A stretch of DNA of 64,000 bases from Flagellimonas sp. S3867. Its GTDB lineage: Bacteria > Bacteroidota > Bacteroidia > Flavobacteriales > Flavobacteriaceae. The position numbers and the translations under genes are program-made. Of the stretch, positions 34,171-45,280 are shown in pieces; within the stretch, counting starts at the first letter, position 1; every line of letters starts with the position of its first letter. The notes beneath the pieces are model-generated. The model made no database searches and was not told the origin of the DNA. It saw only the letters and a program-made list of their open reading frames with translations. The stretch covers positions 1,302,001 through 1,366,000 of the forward strand of contig NZ_JACVMN010000001.1 in NCBI RefSeq assembly GCF_014698935.1, written 5' to 3'.

Positions 34171-37100
34171 CTACATATTTCTTCGGTACTGACCTCCTAC
34201 TTCAAAGAGTGCATTTGTAATTTGCCCTAAAGAACAGTATTTCGCCACCTCCATAAGTTTTTCAAAGAGGTTTTCGTTGTGAATTGCAGTCTGCTTGAGC
34301 TCATCCAGACATTTTTTTGCCTCAACCGTGTTTCTTTGTTGCAAGTTTTGCAACGAATCAATTTGATTCTGTTTTTCTTCTTCCGTCGCCCGAATCACTT
34401 CTGCCGGTAAAATGGTTGGAGACCCTTTTGAACTTAAGAAGGTATTCACCCCAATAATGGGATAGGCCCCTGAATGTTTCAACGTCTCATAATGAAGGCT
34501 TTCCTCCTGAATCTTAGAACGTTGGTACATGGTTTCCATAGCACCCAAAACCCCTCCTCGTTCGGTAATTCTATCGAATTCCAACAAAACGGCCTCTTCT
34601 ACAAGATCGGTAAGCTCTTCAATAATAAAAGAACCTTGCAATGGGTTTTCATTTTGGGTCAAGCCAAGTTCTTTGTTAATGATCAGTTGGATGGCCATGG
34701 CCCTACGCACAGATTCCTCCGTGGGTGTAGTAATTGCCTCATCATAAGCATTGGTATGGAGCGAATTACAGTTATCGTAAATGGCATAAAGCGCCTGCAA
34801 GGTAGTTCGGATGTCATTAAAGTCAATCTCCTGGGCATGCAAGCTTCTACCTGAGGTTTGAATATGGTATTTGAGCATTTGTGCTCTTGGGTCGGCTCCA
34901 TACTTCTCTTTCAGTGCTTTCGCCCATATTCTACGCGCCACCCTCCCGATTACGGCATATTCCGGGTCAACGCCATTTGAAAAAAAGAAAGAAAGGTTGG
35001 GACCAAATTTATTGATATCCATTCCTCTACTCAGATAATACTCCACATAAGTAAAACCATTGGAAAGGGTAAACGCCAATTGCGTGATCGGGTTGGCTCC
35101 AGCTTCAGCTATATGGTATCCAGAAATGGAAACGGAATAAAAATTACGTACTTGATGTTCAATAAAGTACTCTTGCACATCACCCATTAGCCTCAAGGCA
35201 AACTCCGTGGAAAAAATACAAGTATTTTGAGCCTGATCTTCCTTTAAAATATCGGCCTGAACGGTTCCACGAACCTGATTTAAGGTTTCTTTTTTAATTG
35301 TTGAATACACTTTTGCTGGCAAAACCTGATCTCCTGTCACTCCCAAAAGCATCAATCCCAATCCGTTGTTCCCTTCGGGAAGTTTTCCAGAATAACTTGG
35401 CCTCTTAACCTTTTTGGCTTTGAAAACCTTTTCAATTTTATCAGCTACATCTTTTTCCAAGCCATGTTGGTTGATGTACTTTTCACAATTCTGATCTATT
35501 GCGGCATTCATAAAAAAGGCCAAAAGCATCGGTGCCGGACCATTAATGGTCATACTAACCGAAGTCATTGGATCACTAAGGTCGAATCCAGAGTAAAGTT
35601 TTTTGGCATCGTCCAAACAGCAAATGGACACTCCGGCATTTCCAATTTTTCCGTAGATATCAGGTCTATGGCCAGGATCGCTGCCATAGAGGGTTGCAGA
35701 ATCAAAAGCCGTTGAAAGCCTTTTGGCGGGCATATCCAAACTCACATAATGAAAGCGTCTGTTGGTACGTTCTGGACCTCCTTCACCGGCAAACATCCTT
35801 GTTGGGTCCTCACCTTCTCTTTTAAAAGGGTACAATCCCGCAGTATAAGGGAATTCCCCGGGTACATTTTCCTGCAAATTCCATTGGAGCACATCTCCCC
35901 AAGCTTCATACCTTGGAAGGGCAACTTTTGGAATCTGACTATGGGAAAGCGATTCGGTATGTGTTTTTATATTGACACCCTTGCCTCGTACTTTGAACGA
36001 ATAGACGTCGGCTTTGTAACGTTCCTTCTTTTCCCTCCATTTTAGAATGGTCTCCCAATGATGTGGGTCAAGGTTCATTTTCAACCGATCAAATTCTTTT
36101 ATCAACAAGGAAGCGAGCTGTTGGTCTTCTTTGTTTTTTAGCTGAGCATGTATATTGCTCTCTTCCAATCCCGATTTTGACAGTAATTGCGATGCGGAAT
36201 TTTTCACATCAATATCTAAAATGGAAGTTAGGGTCAAAAATATGCCGTAGAGTTTTTGCGCAATCTTACTTTGCTCATCAACTTTAAAATCATAAGAGCG
36301 GTTATTCTCGGCTATTTCAGAAAGATATCGAGTCCTTGCCGGAGGTATCACGAATATCTTTTCAGACATTTCATCAGACACCTCGTAATCTGAAGTAAGG
36401 GTGGAATTAGCTTTTGAAACCAATGTATCCATGACCACCTTGTACAATTTGTTCATGCCAGGGTCATTGAATTGCGAAGCAATGGTTCCAAAAATGGGCA
36501 AATCGCTTTGGTCAGTGTCCCAAAGTCCATGATTGCGCATATATTGTTTTTTAACATCCCGAAGGGCGTCTTGAGCTCCTCTTTTATCAAACTTGTTTAT
36601 AGCCACCACATCAGCAAAGTCGAGCATATCAATCTTTTCCAATTGGGTCGCAGCTCCAAATTCCGGGGTCATTACATAAAGTGAAACATCGCTATGTTCC
36701 AAAATCTCCGTATCTGACTGACCAATCCCTGACGTTTCCAAAATTATCATGTCAAAATTGGCCGCTTTGAGCACCTGAACTGCTTCCGCAACATGTTTGG
36801 ACAATGCCAAATTGGATTGTCTTGTTGCCAGAGAACGCATATAAACATGCTCATTGTTGATTGCATTCATTCGAATGCGGTCACCCAATAAGGCTCCCCC
36901 AGTTTTCCTTTTGGACGGATCTACCGAAATAATTCCGATGTGTTTTTCTGGAAAATCTCCCAAAAACCTTCGAACCAGTTCATCGACCAAACTAGATTTA
37001 CCGGCACCACCGGTACCTGTAATTCCGAGTACAGGCACCGAAAAGTTGTTTTTTTCAATGGCTGAAAGATAGGATTCAAACGCCTCATGTCTATTTTCGG

Positions 37101-37635
37101 CCAAAGAAATAAGTCGTGCCAGGGTATTCACCTGTTTTTCTTTCAGAAGGGTTTCCAATTTCTTCTTTTCAGGGATTACCAAATCTGGTACTGGAGCATC
37201 ACAACGTTTTACTAGGTCATTGATCATGCCCTGCAATCCCATTTCTCGACCATCATCAGGAGCATAGATGCGTTCTATCCCATAATCCATTAAATCCTTG
37301 ATTTCCTGCGGAAGAATCACTCCGCCACCACCGCCAAAAATTTTAATATGTCCTGCCCCTCTTTCCTGAAGTAAATCGAACATATACCGGAAATATTCAT
37401 TATGGCCTCCTTGGTATGAGGTCATTGCTATGGCGTTGGCATCTTCTTGAATGGCACAATCCACTACTTCTGACACACTTCGGTCATGCCCCAAATGGAT
37501 TACTTCCACTCCAGTGGCTTGTATAATTCGTCTCATAATGTTGATTGCGGCATCATGCCCATCAAAAAGGGAAGCGGCCGTTACGATTCGAATCTTATTC
37601 TTAGGCTTGTAGGGTATAATTTGCTCCATTGACAA
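34171..37635 (-). CDS. icmF: fused isobutyryl-CoA mutase (IcmF)
   Basis: 1154 residues in four parts: B12-binding domain ([13 protein letters not shown], residues 24-36, with the DxH signature), MeaB-like G-protein chaperone (Walker A GTGGAGKS, 207-214, NKFD later), a linker, and the C-terminal (beta/alpha)8 acyl-CoA mutase domain ([28 protein letters not shown]). The fusion is diagnostic of IcmF, which interconverts isobutyryl-CoA and butyryl-CoA with adenosylcobalamin and repairs itself via the G domain. The enzyme links valine/fatty-acid catabolism; no B12 riboswitch was seen upstream. Confidence 0.95.
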   Translation of the reverse strand: MSMEQIIPYKPKNKIRIVTAASLFDGHDAAINIMRRIIQATGVEVIHLGHDRSVSEVVDCAIQEDANAIAMTSYQGGHNEYFRYMFDLLQERGAGHIKIFGGGGGVILPQEIKDLMDYGIERIYAPDDGREMGLQGMINDLVKRCDAPVPDLVIPEKKKLETLLKEKQVNTLARLISLAENRHEAFESYLSAIEKNNFSVPVLGITGTGGAGKSSLVDELVRRFLGDFPEKHIGIISVDPSKRKTGGALLGDRIRMNAINNEHVYMRSLATRQSNLALSKHVAEAVQVLKAANFDMIILETSGIGQSDTEILEHSDVSLYVMTPEFGAATQLEKIDMLDFADVVAINKFDKRGAQDALRDVKKQYMRNHGLWDTDQSDLPIFGTIASQFNDPGMNKLYKVVMDTLVSKANSTLTSDYEVSDEMSEKIFVIPPARTRYLSEIAENNRSYDFKVDEQSKIAQKLYGIFLTLTSILDIDVKNSASQLLSKSGLEESNIHAQLKNKEDQQLASLLIKEFDRLKMNLDPHHWETILKWREKKERYKADVYSFKVRGKGVNIKTHTESLSHSQIPKVALPRYEAWGDVLQWNLQENVPGEFPYTAGLYPFKREGEDPTRMFAGEGGPERTNRRFHYVSLDMPAKRLSTAFDSATLYGSDPGHRPDIYGKIGNAGVSICCLDDAKKLYSGFDLSDPMTSVSMTINGPAPMLLAFFMNAAIDQNCEKYINQHGLEKDVADKIEKVFKAKKVKRPSYSGKLPEGNNGLGLMLLGVTGDQVLPAKVYSTIKKETLNQVRGTVQADILKEDQAQNTCIFSTEFALRLMGDVQEYFIEHQVRNFYSVSISGYHIAEAGANPITQLAFTLSNGFTYVEYYLSRGMDINKFGPNLSFFFSNGVDPEYAVIGRVARRIWAKALKEKYGADPRAQMLKYHIQTSGRSLHAQEIDFNDIRTTLQALYAIYDNCNSLHTNAYDEAITTPTEESVRRAMAIQLIINKELGLTQNENPLQGSFIIEELTDLVEEAVLLEFDRITERGGVLGAMETMYQRSKIQEESLHYETLKHSGAYPIIGVNTFLSSKGSPTILPAEVIRATEEEKQNQIDSLQNLQQRNTVEAKKCLDELKQTAIHNENLFEKLMEVAKYCSLGQITNALFEVGGQYRRNM

Positions 37636-37770
37636 TAAATGGTCGAATTTAGAGCTGCAATTTACGGAAAATGCAATGAATAATACATTTTACTTAGGAT
37701 ATTATAAAAATAAAGGGCGCTTTCAGTTGCTTTTTGGATTATCCTAATTTTATCGAGATAAAAATACCAT

Positions 37771-38619
37771 ATGGAGTTAACGTTACTCATACATTGTACA
37801 GACCAGCCCGGAATTATAAGTTCCGTTACACAATTTATTCATTCGCAGGATGGCAACATAGTTTATTTGGATCAGCATGTGGATAAAGAAGCTGGGGTCT
37901 TTTTTATGCGGTTGACAAGTGAGTTTGACAATGTTTTCGGTTTATCTGAGTTCAAGAATGCCTTTGAACAAAATCTTGCAAAAAGATATGAGATGAGCTG
38001 GGATATTCATTTGGATGGTGAAAAACCCAAAATGGCCATTTTTGTATCTAAGTACAATCATTGCCTATATGACCTTTTAAGTCGATTTAATTCAGGTGAA
38101 TTACCGGTTGATATTCCTTTTATTTTAAGTAACCATCCTGATTTAAAATATATTGCCGACCAATTCCAAATTCCATATTATCATGTTCCCGTATCCAAAG
38201 ACACCAAAAAAGAGGCAGAGCTAAAACAGTTGGACTTACTTAAAGAGCATAAGGTCGATTTCATTGTATTGGCCAGATATATGCAAATAGTATCTCCTTA
38301 CGTGATTGATGTTTATCCTCAAAAAATAATCAACATCCACCATTCATTTTTACCGGCCTTCGCTGGGGCCAAACCTTACCATGCAGCCTTTAAAAGAGGA
38401 GTTAAGATTATTGGCGCCACAAGTCATTATGTGACTGCAGAACTGGATGCCGGTCCAATAATTGAACAAGATGTGACCACTGTGTCGCATTCTCACTCCA
38501 TTAAGGATTTTATTGCCAAGGGCAGGGATTTGGAAAAAATTGTACTCTCGAGAGCTGTTCAGCTTCATGTTGACAGAAAAACAATTGTTTATAATAACAA
38601 GACCGTTATTTTTTCCTAA
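37771..38619 (+). CDS. purU: formyltetrahydrofolate deformylase PurU
   Basis: 282 residues with an N-terminal ACT-like domain (TLLIHCTDQPGIISSVTQFIHSQDGNI, residues 4-30) and a formyltransferase-fold catalytic domain. Active-site features are KIINIHHSFLPAFAGAKPYHAAFKRGVKIIGATSHYVTAELDAGPIIEQD, with catalytic Asn, His and Asp present. It cleaves 10-formyl-THF to THF and formate, supplying formate or balancing one-carbon pools. Single gene between the divergent icmF and the DUF4197 lipoprotein gene. Confidence 0.95.
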   Translation: MELTLLIHCTDQPGIISSVTQFIHSQDGNIVYLDQHVDKEAGVFFMRLTSEFDNVFGLSEFKNAFEQNLAKRYEMSWDIHLDGEKPKMAIFVSKYNHCLYDLLSRFNSGELPVDIPFILSNHPDLKYIADQFQIPYYHVPVSKDTKKEAELKQLDLLKEHKVDFIVLARYMQIVSPYVIDVYPQKIINIHHSFLPAFAGAKPYHAAFKRGVKIIGATSHYVTAELDAGPIIEQDVTTVSHSHSIKDFIAKGRDLEKIVLSRAVQLHVDRKTIVYNNKTVIFS

Positions 38620-38688
38620 TTATCAATTGCATCTGTTTTTTTAAATCGATTTGCAGTACATTCACATTAATCATAAAACAAATTAATT

Positions 38689-39393
38689 ATGAAACGTTTG
38701 CTGCTATGCTTTTTGGTTTTTCAATTTTTCGGGTGTGCCGAACTTCAACAGGTGGTCAACCAGTTACCTCAAGGTACTCCAGGAATAGGTAACGCTGAAA
38801 TTGCACAAGGCCTTCGAGAAGCTCTCAATTTCGGAATAGAAAAACAGGTGAACAAATTAACGGCTAAGGATGGTTTTTTTAAAAACGATTTAGTGAAAAT
38901 CTTACTCCCAGATGAACTTAAAAAAGTTGACAAAACACTAAGAGATGTTGGTTTGGGAAAATTAGCGGATGAAGGACTCAGGATATTAAATAGGGCAGCT
39001 GAAGATGCGGTAAAGGAAGCTACACCTATTTTTGTTGATGCAGTTAGTGGAATTACATTCAGTGATGCAAGACAAATTTTACTTGGAAATGACAATGCAG
39101 CCACCCATTACCTTGAAGGAAGCACAAGAAATAAGCTAAACAATAAGTTCACCCCAATCATCCAAAACTCTTTCAGTAAAGTAGGAGCGGATCAAATTTG
39201 GAGGAATATTATTACCAAATACAACAATTTACCATTAACTACGGATGTAAATCCTGATTTAACGAACTACACTACACAAAAAGCACTAGATGGTGTTTTT
39301 ACGATGATAGCGGTTGAAGAAAAGGAGATAAGAACCAAAATTTCGTCTAGAACTACCGATTTGTTAAAAAAGATTTTCGCTTTGCAAGATTAA
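38689..39393 (+). CDS. DUF4197-family lipoprotein
   Basis: 234 residues with a lipobox FFGC (MKRLLLCFLVFQFFGCAELQ). The body is DUF4197: GLREALNFGIEKQVNKLTAKDGFFKNDLVKILLPDELKKVDKTLRD and ATHYLEGSTRNKLNNKFTPIIQNSFSKVGADQIW are diagnostic. An envelope protein of unknown function. Its 3' flank has a dyad TAATAACG / CGTTATTA (39407-39445 region) without a T tract. Confidence 0.87.
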   Translation: MKRLLLCFLVFQFFGCAELQQVVNQLPQGTPGIGNAEIAQGLREALNFGIEKQVNKLTAKDGFFKNDLVKILLPDELKKVDKTLRDVGLGKLADEGLRILNRAAEDAVKEATPIFVDAVSGITFSDARQILLGNDNAATHYLEGSTRNKLNNKFTPIIQNSFSKVGADQIWRNIITKYNNLPLTTDVNPDLTNYTTQKALDGVFTMIAVEEKEIRTKISSRTTDLLKKIFALQD

Positions 39394-39756
39394 TTGTAAT
39401 TTTTTCTTAATAACGCAATAAGTTTCAGAAATTGTCGTTATTATCGTAATAAAACAAGGCAATTTCAATAAATTCCTAAAGTTATCTTAACCTTGGACTT
39501 TAAATAATGAAGGAATTTTGTAGTAAATTATCTGAGTTAGCATTTTTTTGAGTTAGTTAGTTTAAACCGGTGCATGCACCGGTTTTTTTATTTTCTTCAA
39601 TTTATTGATTATCAGGGAAATAGGTGGGACCTGAATCTAAATTCAGATTAAATTGAAAAGGTAAACTATTATCGGGAGTTACTGATTTTAAGATTTCTTT
39701 AACATTTGGAAATGTTAATATCCTTAATTTCAAAGAAGGCTAATTCAATCAAAAAC
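39394..39756 (+). other. gene-free 360-bp stretch holding a terminator-like palindrome
   Basis: No ORF of note. It holds a TAATAACG/CGTTATTA dyad near 39407-39445, then a 22-bp perfect palindrome at 39564-39585 (AAACCGGTGCA mirrored) followed by T7. This terminator is 170 bp past DUF4197, and the stretch before it (about 39490-39563) could be a short RNA. No clear TAnnTTTG box (GAATTTTG is the nearest, at about 39510). Confidence 0.5.
39564..39590 (+). terminator. intrinsic terminator without an adjacent ORF
   Basis: Perfect 11-bp inverted repeat (AAACCGGTGCA / TGCACCGGTTT) followed by seven T. It may end the DUF4197 transcript or a small RNA. Confidence 0.85.
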
Positions 39757-41280
39757 ATGGGACGGTCATGTTATCTGATATTTTTATTCGCATTCGTTTG
39801 TGCGTCTTGTTTTTCCGCCATAAGTAAAAATGGTTGGAATAATGGAGACAAATATGCCAATATTGCCTTAAAAGATTCTCTAGAGTGGGCGGACTACTAT
39901 TATAATATTGGAGAGTTTAATAAAGCCATTTCCATCTACCAAAAACAGCTTAATCTTAAGGATTCTGAAAATACGTATATCCTTAAAAAGTTGTCCCTTT
40001 GTTCTGCGGCAATGCAGAACCCAACTTCGGCAACCGGTTATTTACTAGATTATTTACAATTGGATTTCAAACCCACTTTCCTACTTAACGAGGGATTTGA
40101 ATCTATACATGGTTCTGCAGAATTCGAGAATGTTTATGCCAAGGTGCTCCCAAAAGTCACCACTTGGTCCCTACTGTTTCTATTTGTTGCGGTTATTGGG
40201 TTTTATGTTGTTTTTGTAGTTACTATAAACAAACAGATACACACACAATCAAGGTTATTGATAGCTTCCTTTATTTTCATACACTCCCTTTTCATACTAA
40301 ATATTAGCGTAAATAGGGCCAATTATATGTTTGAGTATCCGCATACCTATTTAATGTCCACCTGGGCTTCCTTTTTATATGGTCCATTGTTATACTTTTA
40401 TTTTAAGGCAACATCACAGAAGTACAAGTTTAAAAAGATTGATATTTTACATGCCCTTCCAACACTCGCCCTGCTGGGCTATATGATGTTAAGTGTCTAT
40501 GCTGTTTCTAGCGAAGATAAAGTTCATTTGATGCTTAGCCGAATTCAAAATGGATTGAACCCACAAGATTCTGGAAAACTACTATTACTGGTAATCTTAA
40601 AAATAGCATCCCTTACCATTTATGGATATTTTATACGAAAAATCTATTTAAAAAGCGCCCAAGAAAAGCTTCTGGATGCAAAAAAGCTAATTTGGCAGAA
40701 AAATGTCTACCAAATCCATATACTTTATGTAATAACCTATACAGCCTATGGTATTCTTGTCATAAATCAAGTTAATTCGGGTTTCCTTTATACCAGTTCT
40801 ACAGCAGCCATGGCATTGATGGTACTCTATGTTGGCTATTCAGCAAACATTCAGCCCGATGTATTTAGCGGGGCCTATGCTTACAAAAATCGTTTGTTTC
40901 CCAAGTATGAAAAATCGGGCCTTACCCAAAGTTTATCGAATGAACTAAAAGAGAACTTAGTTTATCTTTTTGCTGTTGATAAAATATACAAGGAAAACAA
41001 CATCAATCTGGATATGGTCGCCCAAAAGCTGAACACTACCAGACACAACGCGTCCCAAATCATCAATGAGCACTTCAATATTAGCTTTCATGAGTTTGTA
41101 AACATGTACAGAATTCAGGAAGCCAAAGAATTATTGTTGGAAGACAAGTCGCGCAAACTTAGTATTATCAATGTTGCTTACGAAGTAGGTTATAATAATA
41201 AGGTTACTTTCAACAAAGCTTTCAAAAAAGATACCCAATTGACTCCATCTGAATACCAAAAGAATGTTTTAAGGGTATAA
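39757..41280 (+). CDS. membrane-bound AraC-family regulator with TPR-like N-terminus
   Basis: The frame opens at 39706; MGRSCYLIFLFAFVCASC at 39757 is the likely start (507 aa). The order is: export signal with a possible lipobox (CASC), a short TPR-like module (YYNIGEFNKAISIYQKQLNLK), about eight membrane helices in the middle (for example LLFLFVAVIGFYVVFVV and ASFIFIHSLFILNIS), and a C-terminal AraC-type HTH (NLDMVAQKLNTTRHNASQIINEHF and INVAYEVGYNNKVTFNKAFKKDTQLTPSEYQKNV). The DNA-binding part should be cytoplasmic and the N-terminus outside, so it could sense an external cue directly. Target unknown. Confidence 0.85.
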   Translation: MGRSCYLIFLFAFVCASCFSAISKNGWNNGDKYANIALKDSLEWADYYYNIGEFNKAISIYQKQLNLKDSENTYILKKLSLCSAAMQNPTSATGYLLDYLQLDFKPTFLLNEGFESIHGSAEFENVYAKVLPKVTTWSLLFLFVAVIGFYVVFVVTINKQIHTQSRLLIASFIFIHSLFILNISVNRANYMFEYPHTYLMSTWASFLYGPLLYFYFKATSQKYKFKKIDILHALPTLALLGYMMLSVYAVSSEDKVHLMLSRIQNGLNPQDSGKLLLLVILKIASLTIYGYFIRKIYLKSAQEKLLDAKKLIWQKNVYQIHILYVITYTAYGILVINQVNSGFLYTSSTAAMALMVLYVGYSANIQPDVFSGAYAYKNRLFPKYEKSGLTQSLSNELKENLVYLFAVDKIYKENNINLDMVAQKLNTTRHNASQIINEHFNISFHEFVNMYRIQEAKELLLEDKSRKLSIINVAYEVGYNNKVTFNKAFKKDTQLTPSEYQKNVLRV

Positions 41281-41691
41281 AAAGAAGAGTATTTCTGCAT
41301 CGGCATGGTAAAAGTTGATAAGTTTTAGCCCTTATTATCTACACTTTTCATTATTTTATTTTAGAAACAGCCCATGGGGACACTCCTAAAATATCATTGG
41401 TCTCATAAGGTAAATATTTGAATTAGTCAATCAATATCATCTTTGGGCTGTTTTTTATTTTTTCCAAACTGACCAATACATAAAAACCCTTTTTAGGGTA
41501 CTGCAATTGAGGCGCGATAGCTACTAACCCTTATCCGTTAAAATTTTACCAAATTACCCGGTCATTCCGCGTAAATGGCCCTGATTTTGTTAATTTTTAG
41601 ATAAAGTACCTGATTTCTAGACGAATACGACAAAGAGGCATGATCTATGCAGCCGTTTTCAACGTATCTTTGGTATAACAAATCTTATAGA
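41281..41691 (+). other. gene-free stretch with a possible structured RNA
   Basis: No ORF is supported between the AraC-type gene and the 65-aa gene. AACAGCCCA at 41366-41374 is the exact reverse complement of TGGGCTGTT at 41444-41452, the second arm being followed by a T run. This closes a 69-nt interior, so an RNA of about 95 nt with closing stem and terminator is possible. No TAnnTTTG box was seen just before it. The part 41460-41660 shows nothing else. Confidence 0.4.
41665..41672 (+). promoter_or_regulatory. -7 promoter element before the 65-aa gene
   Basis: TATCTTTG, 19 bp before the ATG at 41692 and inside the longer open frame that begins at 41647. It favours 41692 as the true start. 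Confidence 0.5.
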
Positions 41692-41889
41692 ATGAAAAAT
41701 CAATATTGCAAAGTTGGAACTGTGACTCCAATTACAAGCGGAAATCAGGCCGTGGCCGTTTTAGAATTTAGGTATAGAAATTTTATCGAGAAGGCAGCAG
41801 ATGCCACGTATATTGATACTAATCTTGGTGAATTCTTTAAAAGAAAAGCTCAGAACATTAAAAGGATATTGGAAGATTTGGGTAAATAA
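41692..41889 (+). CDS. hypothetical protein, 65 aa
   Basis: The frame opens at 41647, but a -7 box at 41665 lies inside it and MKNQYCKVGTVTPITSGNQA at 41692 looks natural. A small soluble protein ending FFKRKAQNIKRILEDLGK with a Lys/Arg-rich helix. No family recognised. It converges with pyrF, 1 bp apart from its stop. Confidence 0.6.
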   Translation: MKNQYCKVGTVTPITSGNQAVAVLEFRYRNFIEKAADATYIDTNLGEFFKRKAQNIKRILEDLGK

Positions 41890-41890
41890 A

Positions 41891-42712
41891 CTAATGTAGT
41901 TTTTCTAATTCCAATTGCATATCTTTTTGCATAATCTTTGCTTTTTCTGCAGCTTTTTCTGCAAAATCCAATCCTTGGGAAGCGTATAAAATTCCTCTCG
42001 AGGAGTTTACCAACAAACCTACATTTTTGGTAATTCCATATTTGCAGACCTCCTGCAAACTTCCTCCTTGGGCTCCAACACCTGGAACCAACAAAAAACT
42101 CTCAGGAACAATTTTTCTAATATCTTCAAGAAAAGTGGCTTTGGTCGCACCCACCACGTACATTAAATTTTCCGAATTCTTATAGGTTTTAGAAACCTCC
42201 AACACTTCTTTATACAATTCTTTTCCATTGACCTTCTTTGTTTGAAAATCAAATGCCCCTTGATTGGAGGTCAGGGCCAACAATATGGTATGCTTGTCAC
42301 TAAACTCCAAAAAAGGTTCTACGGAGTCTTTACCCATGTAGGGGGCTATGGTGATGGAATCAAAATTTAAAGTTTCGAAAAATGCCCTGGCATAGCGGGT
42401 AGAGGTATTACCTATATCACCCCTTTTGGCATCTGCGATCGTGAAAATCTGAGGATGTTGGACGTTCAGATATTCCATGGTGCGCTCCAACGACTTCCAA
42501 CCCTCCAGTCCGTATGCTTCATAAAAAGCAATATTCGGTTTATAAGCAACACATAGGTGATGTGTGGCATCTATAATTGCTTTATTGAAAGCAAAGATGG
42601 GGTCATCTTCCTTAAGAAGATGCTTGGGAATTTTATCTAAATCGGTGTCCAGACCAACACATAAAAAGGATTTTTTATGTCTGATTTGAGATACTAACTC
42701 TTCTATTTTCAT
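41891..42712 (-). CDS. pyrF: orotidine 5'-phosphate decarboxylase
   Basis: 273 residues of the class-2 (long) OMP decarboxylase. The catalytic [11 protein letters not shown] (D-x-K-x-x-D) is present, along with [11 protein letters not shown] at the front and [12 protein letters not shown] and SSRGILYAS for phosphate binding. It makes UMP in pyrimidine synthesis. It follows prfA by 40 bp on the same strand. Confidence 0.95.
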   Translation of the reverse strand: MKIEELVSQIRHKKSFLCVGLDTDLDKIPKHLLKEDDPIFAFNKAIIDATHHLCVAYKPNIAFYEAYGLEGWKSLERTMEYLNVQHPQIFTIADAKRGDIGNTSTRYARAFFETLNFDSITIAPYMGKDSVEPFLEFSDKHTILLALTSNQGAFDFQTKKVNGKELYKEVLEVSKTYKNSENLMYVVGATKATFLEDIRKIVPESFLLVPGVGAQGGSLQEVCKYGITKNVGLLVNSSRGILYASQGLDFAEKAAEKAKIMQKDMQLELEKLH

Positions 42713-42752
42713 AATAATGTTTCCCGAATACTCCTAAACACTGATTGTAATT

Positions 42753-43829
42753 TTAAAAAATCTCAGAAGCTTCCTTTAATTTCTCTGTGTTCTCAACCAG
42801 CATTAACTCGTCAACAATCTTTTGAATATCTCCGTTGATAATGTTTTGAAGATCATATAAGGTCAATCCTATTCTATGATCAGTCACCCTTCCTTGCGGA
42901 TAATTATATGTTCTAATTTTTGCAGAACGGTCACCGCTGCTCACCTGAGAATTACGCTTGGCAGCATCTTCCTCCTGTTTTTTGGCCAACTCAAGGTCAT
43001 ATAATCTTGACCGAAGTACCTTGAACGCCTTTTCCTTGTTTTTATGCTGGGATTTCTGATCTTGGCACTGAGCCACCAAACCTGTTGGCACATGCGTCAA
43101 TCGAACCGCCGAATAGGTTGTATTCACGGATTGTCCGCCTGGACCAGAAGAGCAGAAATAATCAATTCGAACATCTTTGGGGTCAATCTGTACATCAAAA
43201 TCCTCAGCTTCCGGAATTACCATAACTGTTGCTGCACTGGTATGCACCCTACCCTGGGTTTCAGTTTGTGGAACTCTTTGAACACGGTGAACCCCAGCTT
43301 CAAATTTCAATGTGCCGTAAACATCTTCTCCGGAAACCTCAAAATGGATTTCCTTAAATCCACCACTCGTTCCTTCGTTTAAATCTATAATGTTGGTCCT
43401 CCAACCTTTGGATTCGCAATATTTGGCGTACATACGATATAAATCTCCGGCAAAAATACTGGCTTCATCACCACCAGTTCCTGCCCTTATTTCCATAACT
43501 ACATCCTTTTCATCCTCAGGGTCCTTGGGAATTAGCAAGAGTTTGATTTCTTCTTCCAGTTTAGGAAGGGCGCTTTTGGCTTCATCCAACTGCATTTTTG
43601 CCATTTCCAACATTTCAGTATCACTACCGTCTGAAATGATTTCCTCGGCCTCTGAAATATTATTGGAAATTGATATGTATTCCTCCCGTTTATCAACAAG
43701 CATCTTTAAATCTTTGTACTCCTTGTTGAGCTTAACATACCTCTTTTGGTCAGAAATAATATCAGGTTGAATGATAAGGTCGGAAACCTCATCAAAACGT
43801 TGTTTTACAATGTTGAGTTTGTCAAGCAT
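42753..43829 (-). CDS. prfA: peptide chain release factor 1
   Basis: 358 residues, standard RF1 length. The peptidyl-hydrolysis GGQ is at residues 231-233 ([14 protein letters not shown]), the stop-codon-reading tripeptide is PQT at 187-189 (RVPQTETQG), the PxT type of RF1 rather than the SPF of RF2. It terminates translation at UAA and UAG. It lies 66 bp after the redox operon on the same strand and 40 bp before pyrF. Confidence 0.96.
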   Translation of the reverse strand: MLDKLNIVKQRFDEVSDLIIQPDIISDQKRYVKLNKEYKDLKMLVDKREEYISISNNISEAEEIISDGSDTEMLEMAKMQLDEAKSALPKLEEEIKLLLIPKDPEDEKDVVMEIRAGTGGDEASIFAGDLYRMYAKYCESKGWRTNIIDLNEGTSGGFKEIHFEVSGEDVYGTLKFEAGVHRVQRVPQTETQGRVHTSAATVMVIPEAEDFDVQIDPKDVRIDYFCSSGPGGQSVNTTYSAVRLTHVPTGLVAQCQDQKSQHKNKEKAFKVLRSRLYDLELAKKQEEDAAKRNSQVSSGDRSAKIRTYNYPQGRVTDHRIGLTLYDLQNIINGDIQKIVDELMLVENTEKLKEASEIF

Positions 43830-43895
43830 AGATCCATCCGCGTTAAGGTGCGAATTTACAATTTTTGATTGGATTGAAAGCTCAGGAGTTTCTGG

Positions 43896-45242
43896 CTAAT
43901 TCCCAATAAAAGTCGTTCCCAAAGTGATGATAGAAGCATTGAGACCATCACTTCTGTCGTATTTACTAAATCGAAGGTCAATGGTCTTTAGTCCAAAAGA
44001 AAAAATCTTGGCATTTGTAAAAATATCCTTGTATTGCACTCCAAAACCATATTGATGTGCATCGTATTTTGAAAGATCATAGTCCGAAGTATAAAAATCT
44101 AAAGTGGACAGTGCATCTTCTTTCTGATAAAAATAATCCGCTGCAGATTGGGTGTAGTACCTATATGTTGGGTACAACGTGAACTTGTCTGTCAGCTTTA
44201 ACGGTGCTTCAATGCTCGCCGTATGTGATGTTATGCCCCAATCATCCCAATAAAAGCGATAGTAGGAACGCAAAATCAAAAAATCAGTGGCATAAAAGTT
44301 TAAACGTCCTCCAAATGGCACCTTAAATCTTGAATCGGGCAATTGTTCAACGTTATCGGCCAATTGAAAATCATCTATAAAAAAGTCATTCACATCACCA
44401 TAATATACCCGCTGAAAAGGTGTGCTCAGCAATCCATTTTGGGAAACCAAGTCCACAAACAATGCTCCTTGTAATTTTTTGCCCAAAATCTGCGAAAAGC
44501 TCAGTGAAACGGAATACGAATTCCTGTTTTCCTTGTCAAAAGCAGTGAATCCTGGATTATATGTTCCGATTCCCGTAATTCTATCATCAAAAAAACCAGG
44601 ACGTAGCTCAATAGGATAAATGGCATTCCATTTATCTAAAAAGACACGAGCGCTTAGTGTAAGTTCTGTGTTTTTCTCATTAAAAAGTTTGGAATAACTT
44701 CCACCAAACCCTACAGAGAAATAATCGTATTCAGCAGAAAAATAAGCGTTGGCACTCCAAATGGAATTTCGGTCTTTGGAACTGTGTTGGTAAGTAGGGT
44801 TGATATAGGCCAACATATCTTTTCTTGAATCTCCGGAGGAGGCATCAAAAGGTGTAGCATTGATATTTCCGCCATCCAGAGGGTTTACGTTGCTTGAAGA
44901 GGCTGAGGTATATGCGGACAGCCCTACATCTACGGTTAACACATCGTCCTCGTTCATGGGCATACGTAACACTATGGTTGAAGTGGCATCGGTAAGTTCT
45001 TCGGTACCTTCCCCTCCGGTTACAGCTGCATTTTGCCCATCTTGGCTATAATAGCTGAACAACACATCTATTTCGCTCGTTTCCAAAACTCTTTTTGAAT
45101 AGGAGTTATCTGTCTGCTGACCCCATGCGATGGAAATTCCAAAGCCTAAAAAAACAAGAAATGCCAATATATGTTTTGCAATCTGAACTCTTGGTTTATT
45201 TGATTTTTGGGGAATTGGACTTTTGGATTGCACAGTGCTCAA
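43896..45242 (-). CDS. DUF3570 outer-membrane protein of the ApbE redox locus
   Basis: 448 residues with a long basic N-terminus, then a signal helix (HILAFLVFLGFGISIAWGQ). The DUF3570 start is FSYYSQDGQNAAVTGGEGTEEL (about 62-83) and continues as an outer-membrane beta-barrel with many aromatic strands. The segment SAYTSASSSN (109-118) falls where, from memory, relatives have D-x-x-T-G-A-S/T; that resembles the ApbE flavinylation site, but here the Asp is Ser and Gly is Ser. It closes the operon Rieske, thioredoxin, ApbE, DUF4266, DUF3570 and is probably its outer-membrane part. Whether it is flavinylated is open. Confidence 0.88.
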   Translation of the reverse strand: MSTVQSKSPIPQKSNKPRVQIAKHILAFLVFLGFGISIAWGQQTDNSYSKRVLETSEIDVLFSYYSQDGQNAAVTGGEGTEELTDATSTIVLRMPMNEDDVLTVDVGLSAYTSASSSNVNPLDGGNINATPFDASSGDSRKDMLAYINPTYQHSSKDRNSIWSANAYFSAEYDYFSVGFGGSYSKLFNEKNTELTLSARVFLDKWNAIYPIELRPGFFDDRITGIGTYNPGFTAFDKENRNSYSVSLSFSQILGKKLQGALFVDLVSQNGLLSTPFQRVYYGDVNDFFIDDFQLADNVEQLPDSRFKVPFGGRLNFYATDFLILRSYYRFYWDDWGITSHTASIEAPLKLTDKFTLYPTYRYYTQSAADYFYQKEDALSTLDFYTSDYDLSKYDAHQYGFGVQYKDIFTNAKIFSFGLKTIDLRFSKYDRSDGLNASIITLGTTFIGN

Positions 45243-45280
45243 TTTTTGTATTTAGTGTTTGATATTTGAATTTTCGCTTT

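Noticed and set aside
41360..41460. 6S RNA, SRP RNA or tmRNA
   Set aside because: The hairpin interior lacks the conserved SRP GGAA region, a tmRNA alanine acceptor, and the bulged long helix of 6S RNA.
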